Origin: Xiphophorus maculatus | Lineage: Eukaryota; Chordata; Actinopteri; Cyprinodontiformes; Poeciliidae | Length of the DNA stretch: 64,000 nt | Assembly: GCF_002775205.1 (NCBI RefSeq) | Contig: NC_036460.1 | Span: forward strand, 806,501-870,500 | Direction of reading: 5' to 3' | Shown: in pieces, positions 10,955-31,126 of the stretch | Layout of the letters: each line of letters opens with the position of its first letter | Position numbering within the stretch: the stretch's first letter is position 1 | The notes under the pieces: generated by a model | The model's input: only the letters and a program-made list of their open reading frames with translations | Told to the model about the DNA's origin: nothing | The model's database searches: none | Program-made: the position numbers and the translations under genes

Positions 10955-12209
10955 GCTCGGTGCAGTAGTTGCCCTCCCAGCCCTCCAGGCAGCGGCGCCG
11001 GCCCTGGGCGTCGCAGCGGTAATGGCCGAAGTCGTCGCTGCGCGGCCGGCACAGGGTGGAGCAGTCGTCGCCGTGGTAATTCTCCATGCACACCACCCGG
11101 TAGGAGAAGCTCAGCTCGCTCTGGTTGCCCTGGTGGAGCTGCTGCGACCACTCCTCCCCGACCGCCTGGCTGCCGAGGCGGGACGCCCGGCTCAGCAGCC
11201 GCGGCCGGTCGCCTGGGCAACAAGCAGACAGAAACATGGCGGAGTCACGATCAGCTGGGCTCAGCCTCTTCCAACTGCTTCAACTCAGAGAAAGTAAAAC
11301 GGCTTTCCACAGGAAAACTTTCCCAGCATCCTCTGCTGTATCTGCAGGCCAGATGTTTTCCACCTCTGGGAAGATTAAAGTTTAACCAAAACTTTCAGAA
11401 TAGATAAAAACAGCAGATAAATCTACGCGTGATTTATTTGATCATTTTATCTGAATCCTTAAAGATTGGAACATTTCTTTCTTTAAAAAATGATCAAAAC
11501 CCAAATAAAAGTGTAAACAGTGGGACGTTGTGATGCTGAACGATGTAAACATGTTTTCTGTCGCCCCCTGGCGGTCAGGGCGCGGCGCTGCAGCTTGTCG
11601 TTACCTGTGGACTTTCCACCTGAGCAGTCTGAGGTCCAAACCTCCAGGATCAGCGAGAAGGAGCCCTGCAGCGAAACAATCATCAATAATCAATAAACCG
11701 TCAGTGACGTGCTGACGTCACACGGCTCGCTGTCACAGTTTTCTCCAAACATTTTCAAATCATTTCCGTTCTCGATTCAGACAGAACCGTTCACCTAAAC
11801 GGAACCGGTCCGGTTCCGGTCACTCACCGGCCACTTGAAGGAGACGTTCACCTTCATGGGCGCGCTCCCGGAGATGGAGCCGGGGTCCGCGGGGAGCGCG
11901 GCGCTGCTCGCGTTCCCGTACGTGCACGGCGGCTCCGGGCTGATGACGCTCTGCGAATGTTTGAGGCACATGCGGAAAAAGATGCGGCAGTCCCGGTTCT
12001 GGTCGCAGATGCTGCGGGAGCTGCTGAAGGTCTGGACCTTCAGCTCGAACACGGCCTTGGTGGACCGAACCTGGAGGGGGGGGCAGTGAGGGAAACTTCA
12101 GACTCTGTGCGTAAAGGCGCGGGACTCCCGGTCCGGCCCGTCAGAACCTGTCGGAACCACTCACCGTCTGCACCGGCACCGCCAGCAGGAGCAGGAACAA
12201 CCGCAACAT
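10955..12209 (-). CDS. dlc: Delta-type Notch ligand, first four exons
   Basis: Encodes the N-terminal part of a single-pass Notch ligand. Coding exons, read on the minus strand, are 12209-12165, 12070-11828, 11665-11605 and 11212-10955; all junctions are GT-AG and phases agree (0, 0, 1, 1). Residues 1-15 (MLRLFLLLLAVPVQT) are a signal peptide. An MNNL domain follows (VFELKVQTF, CRIFFRMCLKHSQ, SFSLILEVW). The DSL domain spans about residues 154-200 with all six cysteines and CRPRSDDFGHY, the Notch-binding module. Wording is closest to fish DeltaC as I recall it. The EGF repeats, transmembrane and cytoplasmic exons are not found between 1 and 10954, so the next intron is at least 10.9 kb or the gene is truncated. 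The start ATG is the only one ahead of a signal peptide. Confidence 0.87.
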
Positions 12210-12454
12210 GTCTGAGCGCCGCTGCCCCCGATGCTCGCTGATCTGCGCCAAAAATAAAACCAAAATAATGCGGAGGAACAAAACCCGAACCGCAGCGAGG
12301 AGAGAAGAAGAAGGAAAAGTAGAAAAAGTAGCAGAAGAAGAAGAAGAAGAAGAAGAAGTGGCGGGTTTCAGGTCTGATCTGCTTTCTGCGCTGAAAAGAA
12401 AGTGAAGTGCGGCTGTTTGAACTCTGGACTGCGGCAGCTGCGCTCTCACCTCCG

Positions 12455-12462
12455 CTTTATAG
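12455..12462 (-). promoter_or_regulatory. TATA box of the Delta-type gene
   Basis: CTATAAAG on the minus strand, about 245 bases upstream of the ATG, in a GC-rich context. A start site near 12425-12430 would give a 5' UTR of about 220 nt that contains a CTT/GAA run (12325-12358). Predicted from position only. Confidence 0.6.
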
Positions 12463-13763
12463 CGAGGAGGGGGGAAGGGGGAGGAGCCGGAGGGGGAGGG
12501 GGTTCCTGAACCAGAGGAGCTCGGTTCCGATCCAGCAGACATAATGGATCTCCTGTTCTGATGCTAGAACCTGTAGAGCAGCTCTACAGGTTCGGTCCGG
12601 ACCGACCCAGAACCCGACCTGCTTCCAGGTCATCAACCTTCTGGTTCTGAATCACGTCACACTCAACAAAAACCAGAAACCGTTCTGAAAACTGTGGTTC
12701 CGTTTGGACCCGTCATGTTCTGAATGGCTCCAGAACCGAACTTGTTCTGGCAGCCAATCAGGAAGCAGCTTTCATCTGATCACCCGACCCAACAGAACTG
12801 ACACCAGAGTTCTGGTTGTGGAGGTCAGCGCCGAGTGGACCGGTTCTGGTTCTGGAGCCGTTCCTCTCTGGATGCAGAACCGGAACCTGGTTCTGAGGTC
12901 AGGAGGTTCTGTCTGCTCTCACCTGGACCGAACCTCGTGTAGAACTGAGAATCAGTACAGAACCTGCAGCTGGTTCTGGTTCTAACAGAACCGCTGAGTG
13001 TGTGGGCCAGGTGAGCCGCAGACAGGTATGCCCAGCGTGTGCGCATGCTCACAAACCTACTTCTTGTTCATGTGTTAGCTCAGAAAGCAGCGCGTGCCAC
13101 GGCACGAGGCGCTCACACGCACGCGCCTTCATCATGATTAAGCCGATGAGTGACGGCAGGGCGCGTGCAGCGCGCACGCGCCGCCAGGAAGCGTCATCAG
13201 ACTGGTCATTTGCGCATATTCGATCGCGCGCCATCTGCGGATCGATGAGACTCTTTAGGCGCGTGCTGCGAACCTCAGCGGCGCTTTGATGGGAGAAGTT
13301 AGTGCTCCCTTCCTGCTCTGTGATTGGCTGTCGGTCAGCTGACCGTCCTTTCATCCTAACTTTCACCTCCTTCTTTCCGCGGTGTGAAAACTATTGATCA
13401 CTGCGCCGTTTGGTTGGCAGGCGGGAGGCACGAGCTCCTGTTGAGGTGCGAACCTGGTGCGTGCGGCGCGTGCCCGCCGGGGGAGGAGGTGGTTGCCCTG
13501 GAGACCGTGGGAAAGTCTGCTGAGGCGCCGGAACCGACACCTGAACGGAGCGACGCGAGGACGTGATGGACCGAATCTAACTGCTGATCCGGAAAGAAGA
13601 ACCGGTTCCCTTGGACCCATGCTGCCAGGAACTGGGTCCTGAACAGAATCGTGTGTGGTTCTGCTGACTCAAGAGTTCTAGTTCTGGACCAAGATGGGTC
13701 CAAAATGTTCCTCAGTTTAAACTGAAAACCATCAACATGGAACAACCACAGAGCTGGTTCTGG

Positions 13764-14070
13764 TTCTGGTTCTGTTGGACCTCAGTGTTGATCATATCAC
13801 TGAACCAACTGGAGAACTGGGTCGGACTCTCCGGTCCAGAACTCAAGTGGTTCCAGTCCGACATGAAGAACTGGGATTTCTCTGTTTCAACAGGCACCGT
13901 CTCATCAAGAGGTCAGAGGTCACCTGTGGGGTTCCCCAAGGCTCCATCCTAGGACCCTCTGGTTCAATAAGCTCCCACTGGCTCAGGCTACAGCAGGAAA
14001 TAAGATCAGTTACCATGACGACGCAGAGGATAACACATTCAGACTTCATGAGTTCTGCCCCAAAGTGACA
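13764..14070 (+). mobile_element. LINE reverse-transcriptase fragment
   Basis: Across frame changes the plus strand reads LENWVGLSGP, EVTCGVPQGSILGP and a YHDDAED-like decayed YADD region. These are the fingers-palm motifs of CR1/L2-type fish LINEs. It is a short, dead fragment. Confidence 0.8.
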
Positions 14071-14549
14071 CCAGGAAAAGAAAAGATGAAGCAAAACGAA
14101 ATCAGTGACTTTGTAACAACTAAAGGATCCTGGTTTCTAAAGCCTCAGATCAGAAACTCATCCAGGCTGGAGCGATTATTATGGTCTGGATGATCAGTTT
14201 CAGCGTCTCCGGTTACATTTCATCATGAAGCTCAAATGCTGCAACACAAACTTCAATGGAAAAAGGGAAACGGAGGTTGATAGTTTTCAAAGTAAATTAT
14301 ATTTTTTAATAAAATATTCAAATTAAAATGAGACAGAAACACCGAGGCTGGAGCAGAGCGGTTCCGAGCCTCTGCTGACCACCATGTTGGATCCGGGTTG
14401 ATCATTTTTAACCAAATGGAAAGTTTTAACGCGCTTTGTTTTGTTCTAACTGGTTCCGTCGAACTGCGCTGTTTGGACCCGGTTCTGATCCATTTCAACT
14501 GGAATAAAGTATCGCGAAAGTTCCTCTTCCTCAGTCTGCGCGGGGGGGG

Positions 14550-14551
<2 letters not shown>

Positions 14552-14613
<62 letters not shown>
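14552..14613. repeat. (TG)31 microsatellite
   Basis: Uninterrupted TG run preceded by a G-run. Confidence 0.97.
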
Positions 14614-14615
<2 letters not shown>

Positions 14616-15909
14616 GAGCGTGGGGGTTTCACACCTACCTGCTGACCGTCTGGAAGGTGACAAAACGTCGCGCGACCTCCTGTTCCCGCCACGCGCCGCG
14701 GCCCTTTCATGCTCCCCGCGGCGGCGCGCGCACTTCTCGGCCTCGTGCGAACTGCGGCTTTTGTTTGGCGCAGCTGTTTGCGGCAGGAGGCTGCGGGTGT
14801 GAAGCTGGGAACGTCCGCGGCTTCCTGACTCCCACCGTTTGATGCAGAGCCGAACCCAGCGGCGGTTCTGGTTCTGACCCAGCAGCTTCCGTTTCCAAAC
14901 AGAACCGTGTACGGCCCGGTTCAGCCAACCGAACCAAGTGTAGGGCCGGTCCAGAGGAGACGCATTAATTTTTGCCAGATATAGTACCAACCGAACCAGA
15001 ACCGCGGACCCAGTAATATAAAACGTTCATAAAGTGGAGATTCTGCTGAAAACCAACAGAACCGACTTTTATTTCAACTGCTGATAGAAACCAGCAGAAG
15101 GTTCTGATGAACTGTCTGGTTCCGACCAGGACCGACCCGGTCTTCGCAGCTCTACTCAAACATCGGGTCTCAGAACCAGCAGGTCCAATCATCATCATCA
15201 TCGTTATTTCTGATTCAATAGTTTTAGGTTCTTTGATTTATTTATCAATAAGTTAATATTCCAGGTTCTGACCCAACAGAACCGGCTTGAACAGAGAAAA
15301 ATGTTGACATTTAAGCAGAAAATCTGGAAACAAAAGTTCTGATAAAATTCTGATCCAAAACTAAGAAGTTTCATTTTTAGTTTTAACCTTCATCGACGGT
15401 TCCGGCTCGGATCAGGTGTCCAACAGAACCAACGGGGGCCCACAGCATGACGCCACCTCTGCCAGACGTTCAGAAACGTTCTGATGACTCATGGAAGAAT
15501 CGCAGGGCGGCCGGTTATCAATCAATAATTAATAATTAATAATCAATGTTCTGGTTGAAAATCTGATTTATTCCAGTAAATATCAGAATATTACATCAGA
15601 CCAATAAAAAGTTCTGGTTCTGATCCAGCTGAGTGGACGGGCCAGCAGATGCAGAGAAAGTTGAGTGGAAGGAAGAAGGCTGAGTTTATTTTTAAACTTT
15701 TTATTGGTCTGATGTTCTGAAGGTCCGGTTCCATCCCAGAACCGGGCCTGCCGGGCTCAGCTGCTCCTCCTGCTGGTGAAAAGTCGCAGCACATGTTTGT
15801 TTCAGAGCTTTATGAGGCCAACAGAACCGCAGCAGCAGCTCCTGCAGGGTCCCAGTCCGGTCCGGTCCAACGTCCACCAGAACCGCTGCTCACGTCTGAA
15901 CATCAGTGA

Positions 15910-15915
15910 TTTATT
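15910..15915 (-). terminator. Candidate poly(A) signal of timm50
   Basis: AATAAA on the minus strand, about 245 bases past the timm50 stop codon. Further AATAAA-like sites lie near 15684-15705, so alternative 3' ends are possible. Confidence 0.5.
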
Positions 15916-16158
15916 CTGTCAGAGTTACTGCACCCCCTGCAGGACGGGGGGGAAGCCGATACCAGGTCCGGTCCAGGGCGGAGGAGAACCAGAGCCAGTT
16001 CTGGTTCTGGTTCAGCCGTCGATCTCCAGCAGGTCCAAACTCACCTGGGTCCAATCAGGACACACAGAGAGGAAGGGGGCCGGGGCCTCCAGAGCCCCGC
16101 TCCGCTTCCAGAACCCGACCTCCGGGTGGAGCGGTGTGGGTGGGAGGTTCTGCGGGCC

Positions 16159-25219
<9,061 letters not shown>

Positions 25220-25235
25220 CTTGGATCCTAGCGTT

Positions 25236-25300
25236 AGCTGCCGGTGAGTGCCTGTGACGTAAACCCAGAGGACAGAGCTCCTGATTGGCTGGAGCGTCTG
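25236..25300 (-). promoter_or_regulatory. Probable timm50 promoter
   Basis: Immediately upstream of the timm50 ATG is a CpG-containing stretch with a CRE-like TGACGTA (about 25254-25260) and an inverted CCAAT box (GATTGG, about 25282). No TATA box is visible, which suits a housekeeping gene. Confidence 0.5.
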
Positions 25301-25460
25301 TGAGTGGCAGGCGCGAGAGGCAGTAACAGAAGTGTGGAATCACGTGGTTGAAAGAGCAGGTGGGTTCTATAAAAATTGAACCAATCAGAAGTGAAAGTTT
25401 GTCTGACCTTCGATTGCGAAAGAAAAGCGGCCATGATGCTTGATGGTAACGTGCCCAAAG

Positions 25461-26753
25461 AGTATGGCAGGCCGTTTTAACATGAAGTTGGTTTCACTAC
25501 GCTTACGCTCAATACATCTTAATTTGGTTAATGACTAGACATATTAGCAAATTGAGACACCTCTAATTATATCATGACTGAGAAAATACATATTTGATAT
25601 CTCTCTAATTACATTCCGACTAGTATAAATAATAATATGTTTAATTTATGTTATTACATGTTGAGATCTCATTGGTCTACAAAGGTCTTAAACCAAAACA
25701 AGCATTTACAATGGAAATAAATAAACATCTAAGAAAGTGAAACAAAAATGTTGCTAAATAGAAATGTCTTAGTGGACTGTTTATGTCCCGAATGTCAGTG
25801 AAGGTTTTCCATATTCATATATCATGAAGTTACAGGGAGGCTTCAGTTCAATAAATGACTATCTGTAAAGTAATTTAAAGTAACTTTGAGATATCTTACC
25901 TTTTGCTGTGACTAGTTATTCCTCCAATTAAAGTTATTGTACATTTCTTTTTAGATGTTATACAGATCTGACTAATACAAATTAAATTGCAGAAATGTTG
26001 AAGCAAACTAACTTACAGATACCTGGATGAAATTGTATTTTTGGCTCCAAATGAATTAGAGATATCTTTAGCAGACATCTATTTGTCTTGAATTAACATT
26101 CTGACTAGTCAGAGTGATATTAATGATATCTTGAATAATTATTGCTTAGTCAAAGCTTTCCAGATGTATGTGATATTTTGAAATTTCAAGAAAAAATTCA
26201 GAAGTTTCAACTTCTGGATGGGTTGACAGCAGAAGTAAGCTGGTTTTAAGTGCATTATGTTTATCAGAAAAGAATAAATAAATAAATTCTCTGCAGATTT
26301 CTGAAAAGTCTTCACATTAATGAAGTTTGCTTTCTCCTCATTTACTGATGAGCTTTTACTGACAATTTTGTGCAGGAAATCTAAATTCTGCAGGCAACTG
26401 TTGGGACAGCCCACGGGCAGCACTGGGGGGGTTATGTATTGTTCTTGGTTCTCATATATAAAAATGTCATTTTGATGAGCCGTAATTACATTCTAGATGT
26501 TTTGTATTGTAATTCTGGATGTTTGCCCCTTCAAATGATAAATCCAGTGCCAGCATTTGAGACTTCCTGAAAGGTATTTTGATCTGGCAAAATGTCCTTG
26601 AAGATATCTTGACTTATTCTTATTACTAGTCAAAATGTAAATGCATGAATTAAATTCAGGATAGTCAAACTGTGGTTCTCACTTTAGATATCTAGAGTGT
26701 AATTATAGATCGTTAGATGGAGACCATTTTATGTAAAATAGCTTGCCATAACT
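25461..26753. mobile_element. 1.3-kb DNA transposon with 10-bp target duplication
   Basis: Exact direct repeats GTGCCCAAAG lie at 25451-25460 and 26754-26763. The element starts AGTATGGCAGGCCGTTTTAA and its other end, inverted, reads AGTTATGGCAAGCTATTTTA, about 75% matching over the first 25 bases. The interior is AT-rich with repeated GATATCT and ACTAGTCA words and no transposase. A 10-bp duplication is unusual for hAT (8) or Tc1 (2) and closest to Mutator-like elements (commonly 9-11); the family is not identified. Confidence 0.82.
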
Positions 26754-26763
26754 GTGCCCAAAG

Positions 26764-28370
26764 GGCGTCTTTACGTGACGTCATCACAATTTAAACGCTT
26801 TGGGAAACTCTTCGTCCACCTCTAGGTTCAGTTCTATCCCATAATAATCCAGGTTTGATGCTCATGGAAAAGATTTAAAGGTTACAGAAAAATAGTTCAG
26901 TTAGGTTGAATATTTAGTTGCTGCTACAGTTAATCTGACTGAGGACAGGAAGTTTTTATGATCTGGAGGATATCTATGGCTGGAGAACATGAACTCACTG
27001 GATTCTGCTGCTGACTTCTGCTTGGTGTCATTTGGAGGATGAAAAAAATATTAGAGATTTAATATTTAATTCATTTAACCAACAGGAGCCTGAGCTGTGG
27101 ATGGAAGAACCACAGCCTGCTGGTCACACACTGCTGTGGGACGGCATCCTTCACTCTTCAGCCAACACAGGGAACTTAAACAAAGGTTGAACTGAGAATA
27201 ATTACATCCAGTGATTTATGAAATACCAAAACTAGATCAATTAGAGCAGAAAGGAGATTTATGAAAGGCCTAAGAACTGAGCGCAGACATGATTCACTGT
27301 GGCAGAAGAGAAGAAGAAGAATGAAGCTAGATACTGGGCCCAGACCACAGCCAGGGATAGAAAACTGGTTTCTAGAATATAAAACCTCCATCTGCTCCAA
27401 CCACGTGATAATCAGTGGGGCTGATTTGGAAATACGACAAGATGGCCTGGAGCAGAATCTGAGGCTATTAGAGGCAAAATACATGTGGGTTTTGTTATTG
27501 CAATATGTGCGTAATAGTGTGATGTAGGAGCTGCAGGATTTGGTGCATTGATAGTTTATCGCTGCAGTAGATCAGCTGATTTAAACGCCTGGTTCATGGA
27601 GTAATGAGAAGGTTCTGAGGAGAGAAGATGAAGGTCATCTCTGAAATCATCATCATCTTCAGCCAAGTGACATTTCTGTCTTCCTTTCGCATCTGAAATT
27701 ACAGAAAAAGTAGTCGTTAATCAAATCTATTAAAGCAAAGATTCCAGTTGTGTCATATAAATAGAATGAACCACCAGTAATGTTCATTCCAGACAATCAT
27801 CCCCGACTGGCAGCAGGATCTCCGGTCCCTTCCTGTCCATCTTCACTCGTTAGGCAGCAGAGTACTTCCCCACTCTGCCTTGACCTCTGCTGGAGTCAGG
27901 ATTTTTCCCTGCGCAGACCGGTCCACTCCGCCTGGCTGGACTCAGCAGAGAACAGATGGAACCAGACAGACCCGCTTTGCTTCAGGGTTGGAACAGGGGT
28001 GTGGTTTCATTTCTGGAACTCAATCGGATCAGTTTCCGTTACAAAGTCATTGAAGGTTTGCTGTGAATTGAAGCTGCAGACACAAACAATCTCATTTCAA
28101 AGAAGGAAGCCCAATAAACGCATCATTTTAGGCCAGTATAATACTTAACATTAAATAATCCGAGACCAAATCAGAACCAGCGCTTCACGCCAATATTAGG
28201 CGGCGTTAGCTTGTGAACCAAGCTGGCAAGAAACACAAACTAGCACCCTAAAACTAAATATTTATTGTACACGGGTAGCTAAATTACTATTAACAGCTAA
28301 CAATGACTAAGTCTCTATGATGGCCAGAAAAAAGATTTTGAAGGCAGATCACTAATGCTAGCTAGCTTTG
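26764..28370. other. Intergenic, no gene recognised
   Basis: Upstream of timm50. A CRE-like ACGTGACGTCATCA is at about 26774-26787, next to the target duplication. ORFs at 27261-27527, 27176-27484 and 27780-28148 lack recognisable domains. From about 28100 the text resembles a decayed repeat leading to the pogo-like element. Confidence 0.4.
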
Positions 28371-28460
28371 CTAACATTCCGGACTACAAGCCGTTACTTT
28401 TTTCCCACCCTGAACCAGGCGGCTTGTAGCCCGGTGTGGCTTTTCTGTGGATTTTTCTTC

Positions 28461-30705
28461 AATAGAATAGAATAGAATAGAATTACTTTATTCATCCCAG
28501 CAGGGAAATTATTCCGCAGTTACAGCAGCATAGAGACAAGACACACAACAACCACCACTGAGTAGCAATTGTAGACAAAATAAAAATAAAATATAACATG
28601 CTGTCAATATAAAAGCAGCTTAGAGCAGTCCTTGCAAGGATTCAAAAAATGCAGATATGTATATGTAAATATATGTACAGCAGTGTGCCACAGTACAGTT
28701 GTGCAAATTGTACTGATTAGTGCAGAACAATGATTTAGCTTTTATTGTACAGTGAGATGGCATGTGGCAGGAAGGATTTCCTGTATCTGTCCCTACGACA
28801 GCGGAGCTGGAGCAGCCTATGTGAGAAGGTGCTCCGCTGTCTGTCCACTATGTGGTGGAGAGGGGGCTGTTTATTGTCCATCATAGACAGAACCTTCTTC
28901 AGTGTCCTCCTCTCCACCACAGTTTCCAGGGACTCCAGCCTTAGTCCCAGTACAGAGCCAGCTTTCCTGATGATTTTGTCCAGTCTATTAGAGTCGCTGG
29001 CTCTGATGCTGCTTCCCCAACACACAGCAGCAAAGAAGATGGCGCCGGCAACAACACTGTGATAAAAGGTCTCCAGCATCTTGCTGCACACATTGAAGGA
29101 TCTCAGCTTCCTTAAAAAATAGAGTCTGCTCATCCCCTTCCTGCACACAGCGTCAGTGTTAGATGCCCAGTCCAGTCTGTTGCCGATTACAACTCCCAGG
29201 TATTTGTAATCCTCCACCTCCTCCACCACTTCCCCTTTGACCTTTAGTGGCCGTGAAGGTATCTTCTTCCTTCTGAAGTCAATCACCATCTCTCTGGTCT
29301 TACTAATGTTGAGCCTCAGGTGATTCTGGTCAGACCACTCCACAAAGCCGTCCACCAGTGTCCTGTACTCCCCCACCCCTCCAGCCCCTATACACCCGAC
29401 AACCGCTGAGTCATCAGAAAACTTCTGTAGGTGACATGATTCAGAGTTGTACTGGAAATCAGTGGTGTACAGGGTGAAGAGAAAGGGAGAAAGCACAGTT
29501 CCCTGTGGAGCTCCTACGTCACTGACCACCACATCAGACAGGACACTGCCCAGACGGACAAACTGTGGCCTGCCTGTCAAGTAGTCAGTAACCCAGGAGA
29601 TCACTGAGTCGTTGACACCCATCCTCCGCAGCTTCTCACCCAGCAGCAGAGGCTGGATGGTGTTGGAGGCACTGGAGAAATCAAAGAATGTGATTCTCAC
29701 AGTGTCTCCTCCACCATCCAGGTGTGACAGTGCTCGTTGCAGCAGGAAGATGACGGCATCGTCCACTCCTAAGTGGGGCTGGTAGGCAAATTGCAGGGGG
29801 TCTAGAAACGTCCTCACCTGAGGCCTCAGCTGGGCCAGGACCAGTCTCTCCATGACCTTCATCACATGAGATGTGAGAGCAACTGGTCTGTAGTCCTCTG
29901 GGTCGGATGGCCTTGGCTTCTTGGGAACAGGAACCACATGTGATGTCTTCCACCGCAGCGGGACTCTCTCCAGCCTCAAGCTCAGGTTGTACATGTGTGC
30001 CAGTACAGGGGACAGCTGGATGGAGCAGGTCTTCAGGATCCGTGGTGTAATGCCATCAGGTCCTGCAGCCTTCCCCTGGTGTAATCGCTCCAACTGTCTC
30101 TTAATCTGGCCTGTAGTCACCGTTAGCTGGGGGTAGGTGTTGTTGTCTGCAGTGGAGATGGGGGAGGAGGGGGGGGCTGAAGGAGAGGGATGGTGTGCAG
30201 GAGAATGCAGGTAGGTGGTTTGAACGACTTGGGGCAGTGTGGATGTGTGGGGGGCTGGTGGTGGTATGGGAGTAGCAGGAGGTGAGCTAAACCTGTTGAA
30301 AAACTGGTTAAACTGGTTTGCTCTATCGAGGCTCCCAGATGTCTGTGTGTCCTTCCCCTTCATTCCAGCGATGTTCTTCATTCCTTTCCACACATCTCTC
30401 ACACTGTTCTGCTCGAGTTTGGACTCAAGCTTCCTCCTGTAGTTGTCCTTGCATGTCCTCAGTGTCTCTCTGAGTTCACGCTGGACTCTCCTCTGCTCCT
30501 CCTTATCTCCAGACCTGAAAGCCATCTTCTTTTTGTTTAGGTCACTTCAGGTCGCTGGTAATCCAGGGTTTGTTGTTGGAGAAGCAGCGCACGGTCCGGG
30601 CTGGCATGACAGTGTCCTCACAGAATCTGATGTAGTCCGTGATGCAGTCAGACATGTTGTCTATGTCCTCCCCATGAGGCCCACAGAGCACATCCCAGCG
30701 GCTTC
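28461..30705 (-). mobile_element. Rex1-like LINE (5' truncated)
   Basis: CR1/Rex1-type non-LTR retrotransposon on the minus strand. The 3' end is an (ATTCT)n tail (28461-28482) preceded by CTGGGATGAATAAAGTA. The same 3' end occurs alone at 46491-46590. It is 5' truncated near 30705, inside the linker before RT (WDVLCGPHGEDIDN). Confidence 0.88.
28735..30705 (-). pseudogene. Rex1-like ORF2 (RT), one frameshift
   Basis: The main open frame is 30525-28735 (596 codons). The frame upstream (30705 to about 30545: DVLCGPHGEDIDN, VRCFSNNKPWITSDLK) joins only after a one-base shift near 30540. RT motifs include GKAAGPDGI, YRPVALTS, FDFSSASN (usual Phe replaced by Ser), GAPQGTVLSPFLF and FSDDSAVVG in place of YADD/FADD. 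Endonuclease is missing through 5' truncation. It would have acted in copying its own RNA at the integration site. Confidence 0.9.
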
Positions 30706-31126
30706 AACCACCAGGGGGCTCTCTAGCAGGAAGTGAATAATTGGAAATCAAAGAAGAAAGGGCTGCTTTTCATTTATTACCTGTACATGCTAGCAGCAGG
30801 CACGACGGAGAAATGTTTTCAAACTCATTCCTCTCATCATGGAAACAACACGAAGTTCATATGATGCAGCTTTTGAGTTGAAGGCTATCAATCTGGTAGC
30901 ACAGATCGATAGCCGCTGCAGTAAGCGCGGCGTGAACTGACCCACGGTTCGGCGTTGGAGACGGAGGGCAGCAATAGCAGATTTATTAAGGACTCTGCCC
31001 TCTGCTGTGGAAAAGCGAGAGCGGTGGAGAGACCAGCGGCTTATATATGGATGTTTCCAGTTTTTAAAAAAACTTTGTGGATGAGGCTTATAGAAAGGTG
31101 AGCTCTATAGTCTGGAAAATACGGTA

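Larger units (their letters stand above)
12470..15580. other. Intergenic region between dlc and timm50
   Basis: This is upstream of the Delta-type promoter and downstream of timm50. It is rich in GGTTCTG/CAGAACC words. A CpG-rich part (13020-13480, with GCGCGC runs, a CCAAT-type GATTGG near 13322 and a CAGCTG E-box near 13336) could be regulatory. It also holds a LINE relic (13764-14070) and a TG microsatellite (14552-14613). No supported coding gene; long ORFs here are microsatellite or composition artefacts. Confidence 0.5.
28376..31126 (+). mobile_element. pogo/Tigger-like DNA transposon, interrupted
   Basis: The left end reads TCCGGACTACAAGCCG...GGCTTGTAG; the right end, near 31095-31126, reads TATAGTCTGGAAAATACGGTA, its approximate inverted counterpart. 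The start of a transposase ORF (METTRSSYDAAFELKAIN, from 30839) matches the N-terminus of pogo/Tigger-type proteins as I recall them, but a stop follows within about 35 codons and the DDE domain is absent. The LINE at 28461-30705 is inserted into it. Confidence 0.65.

Noticed and set aside
10877-11407. 176-codon plus ORF over the dlc DSL exon
   Set aside because: GC-rich shadow of the real minus-strand exon and its splice sites.
12208-12405. Plus ORF with Lys/Glu run
   Set aside because: Product of the GAA repeat in the dlc 5' UTR, antisense to the gene.
14253-14990. 245-codon minus-strand ORF
   Set aside because: It runs through a CA microsatellite (poly-His-Thr) and GC-rich noncoding DNA, with no domain.
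27780-28148. 122-codon plus ORF
   Set aside because: No domain, no splice context, and no codon pattern different from its flanks.
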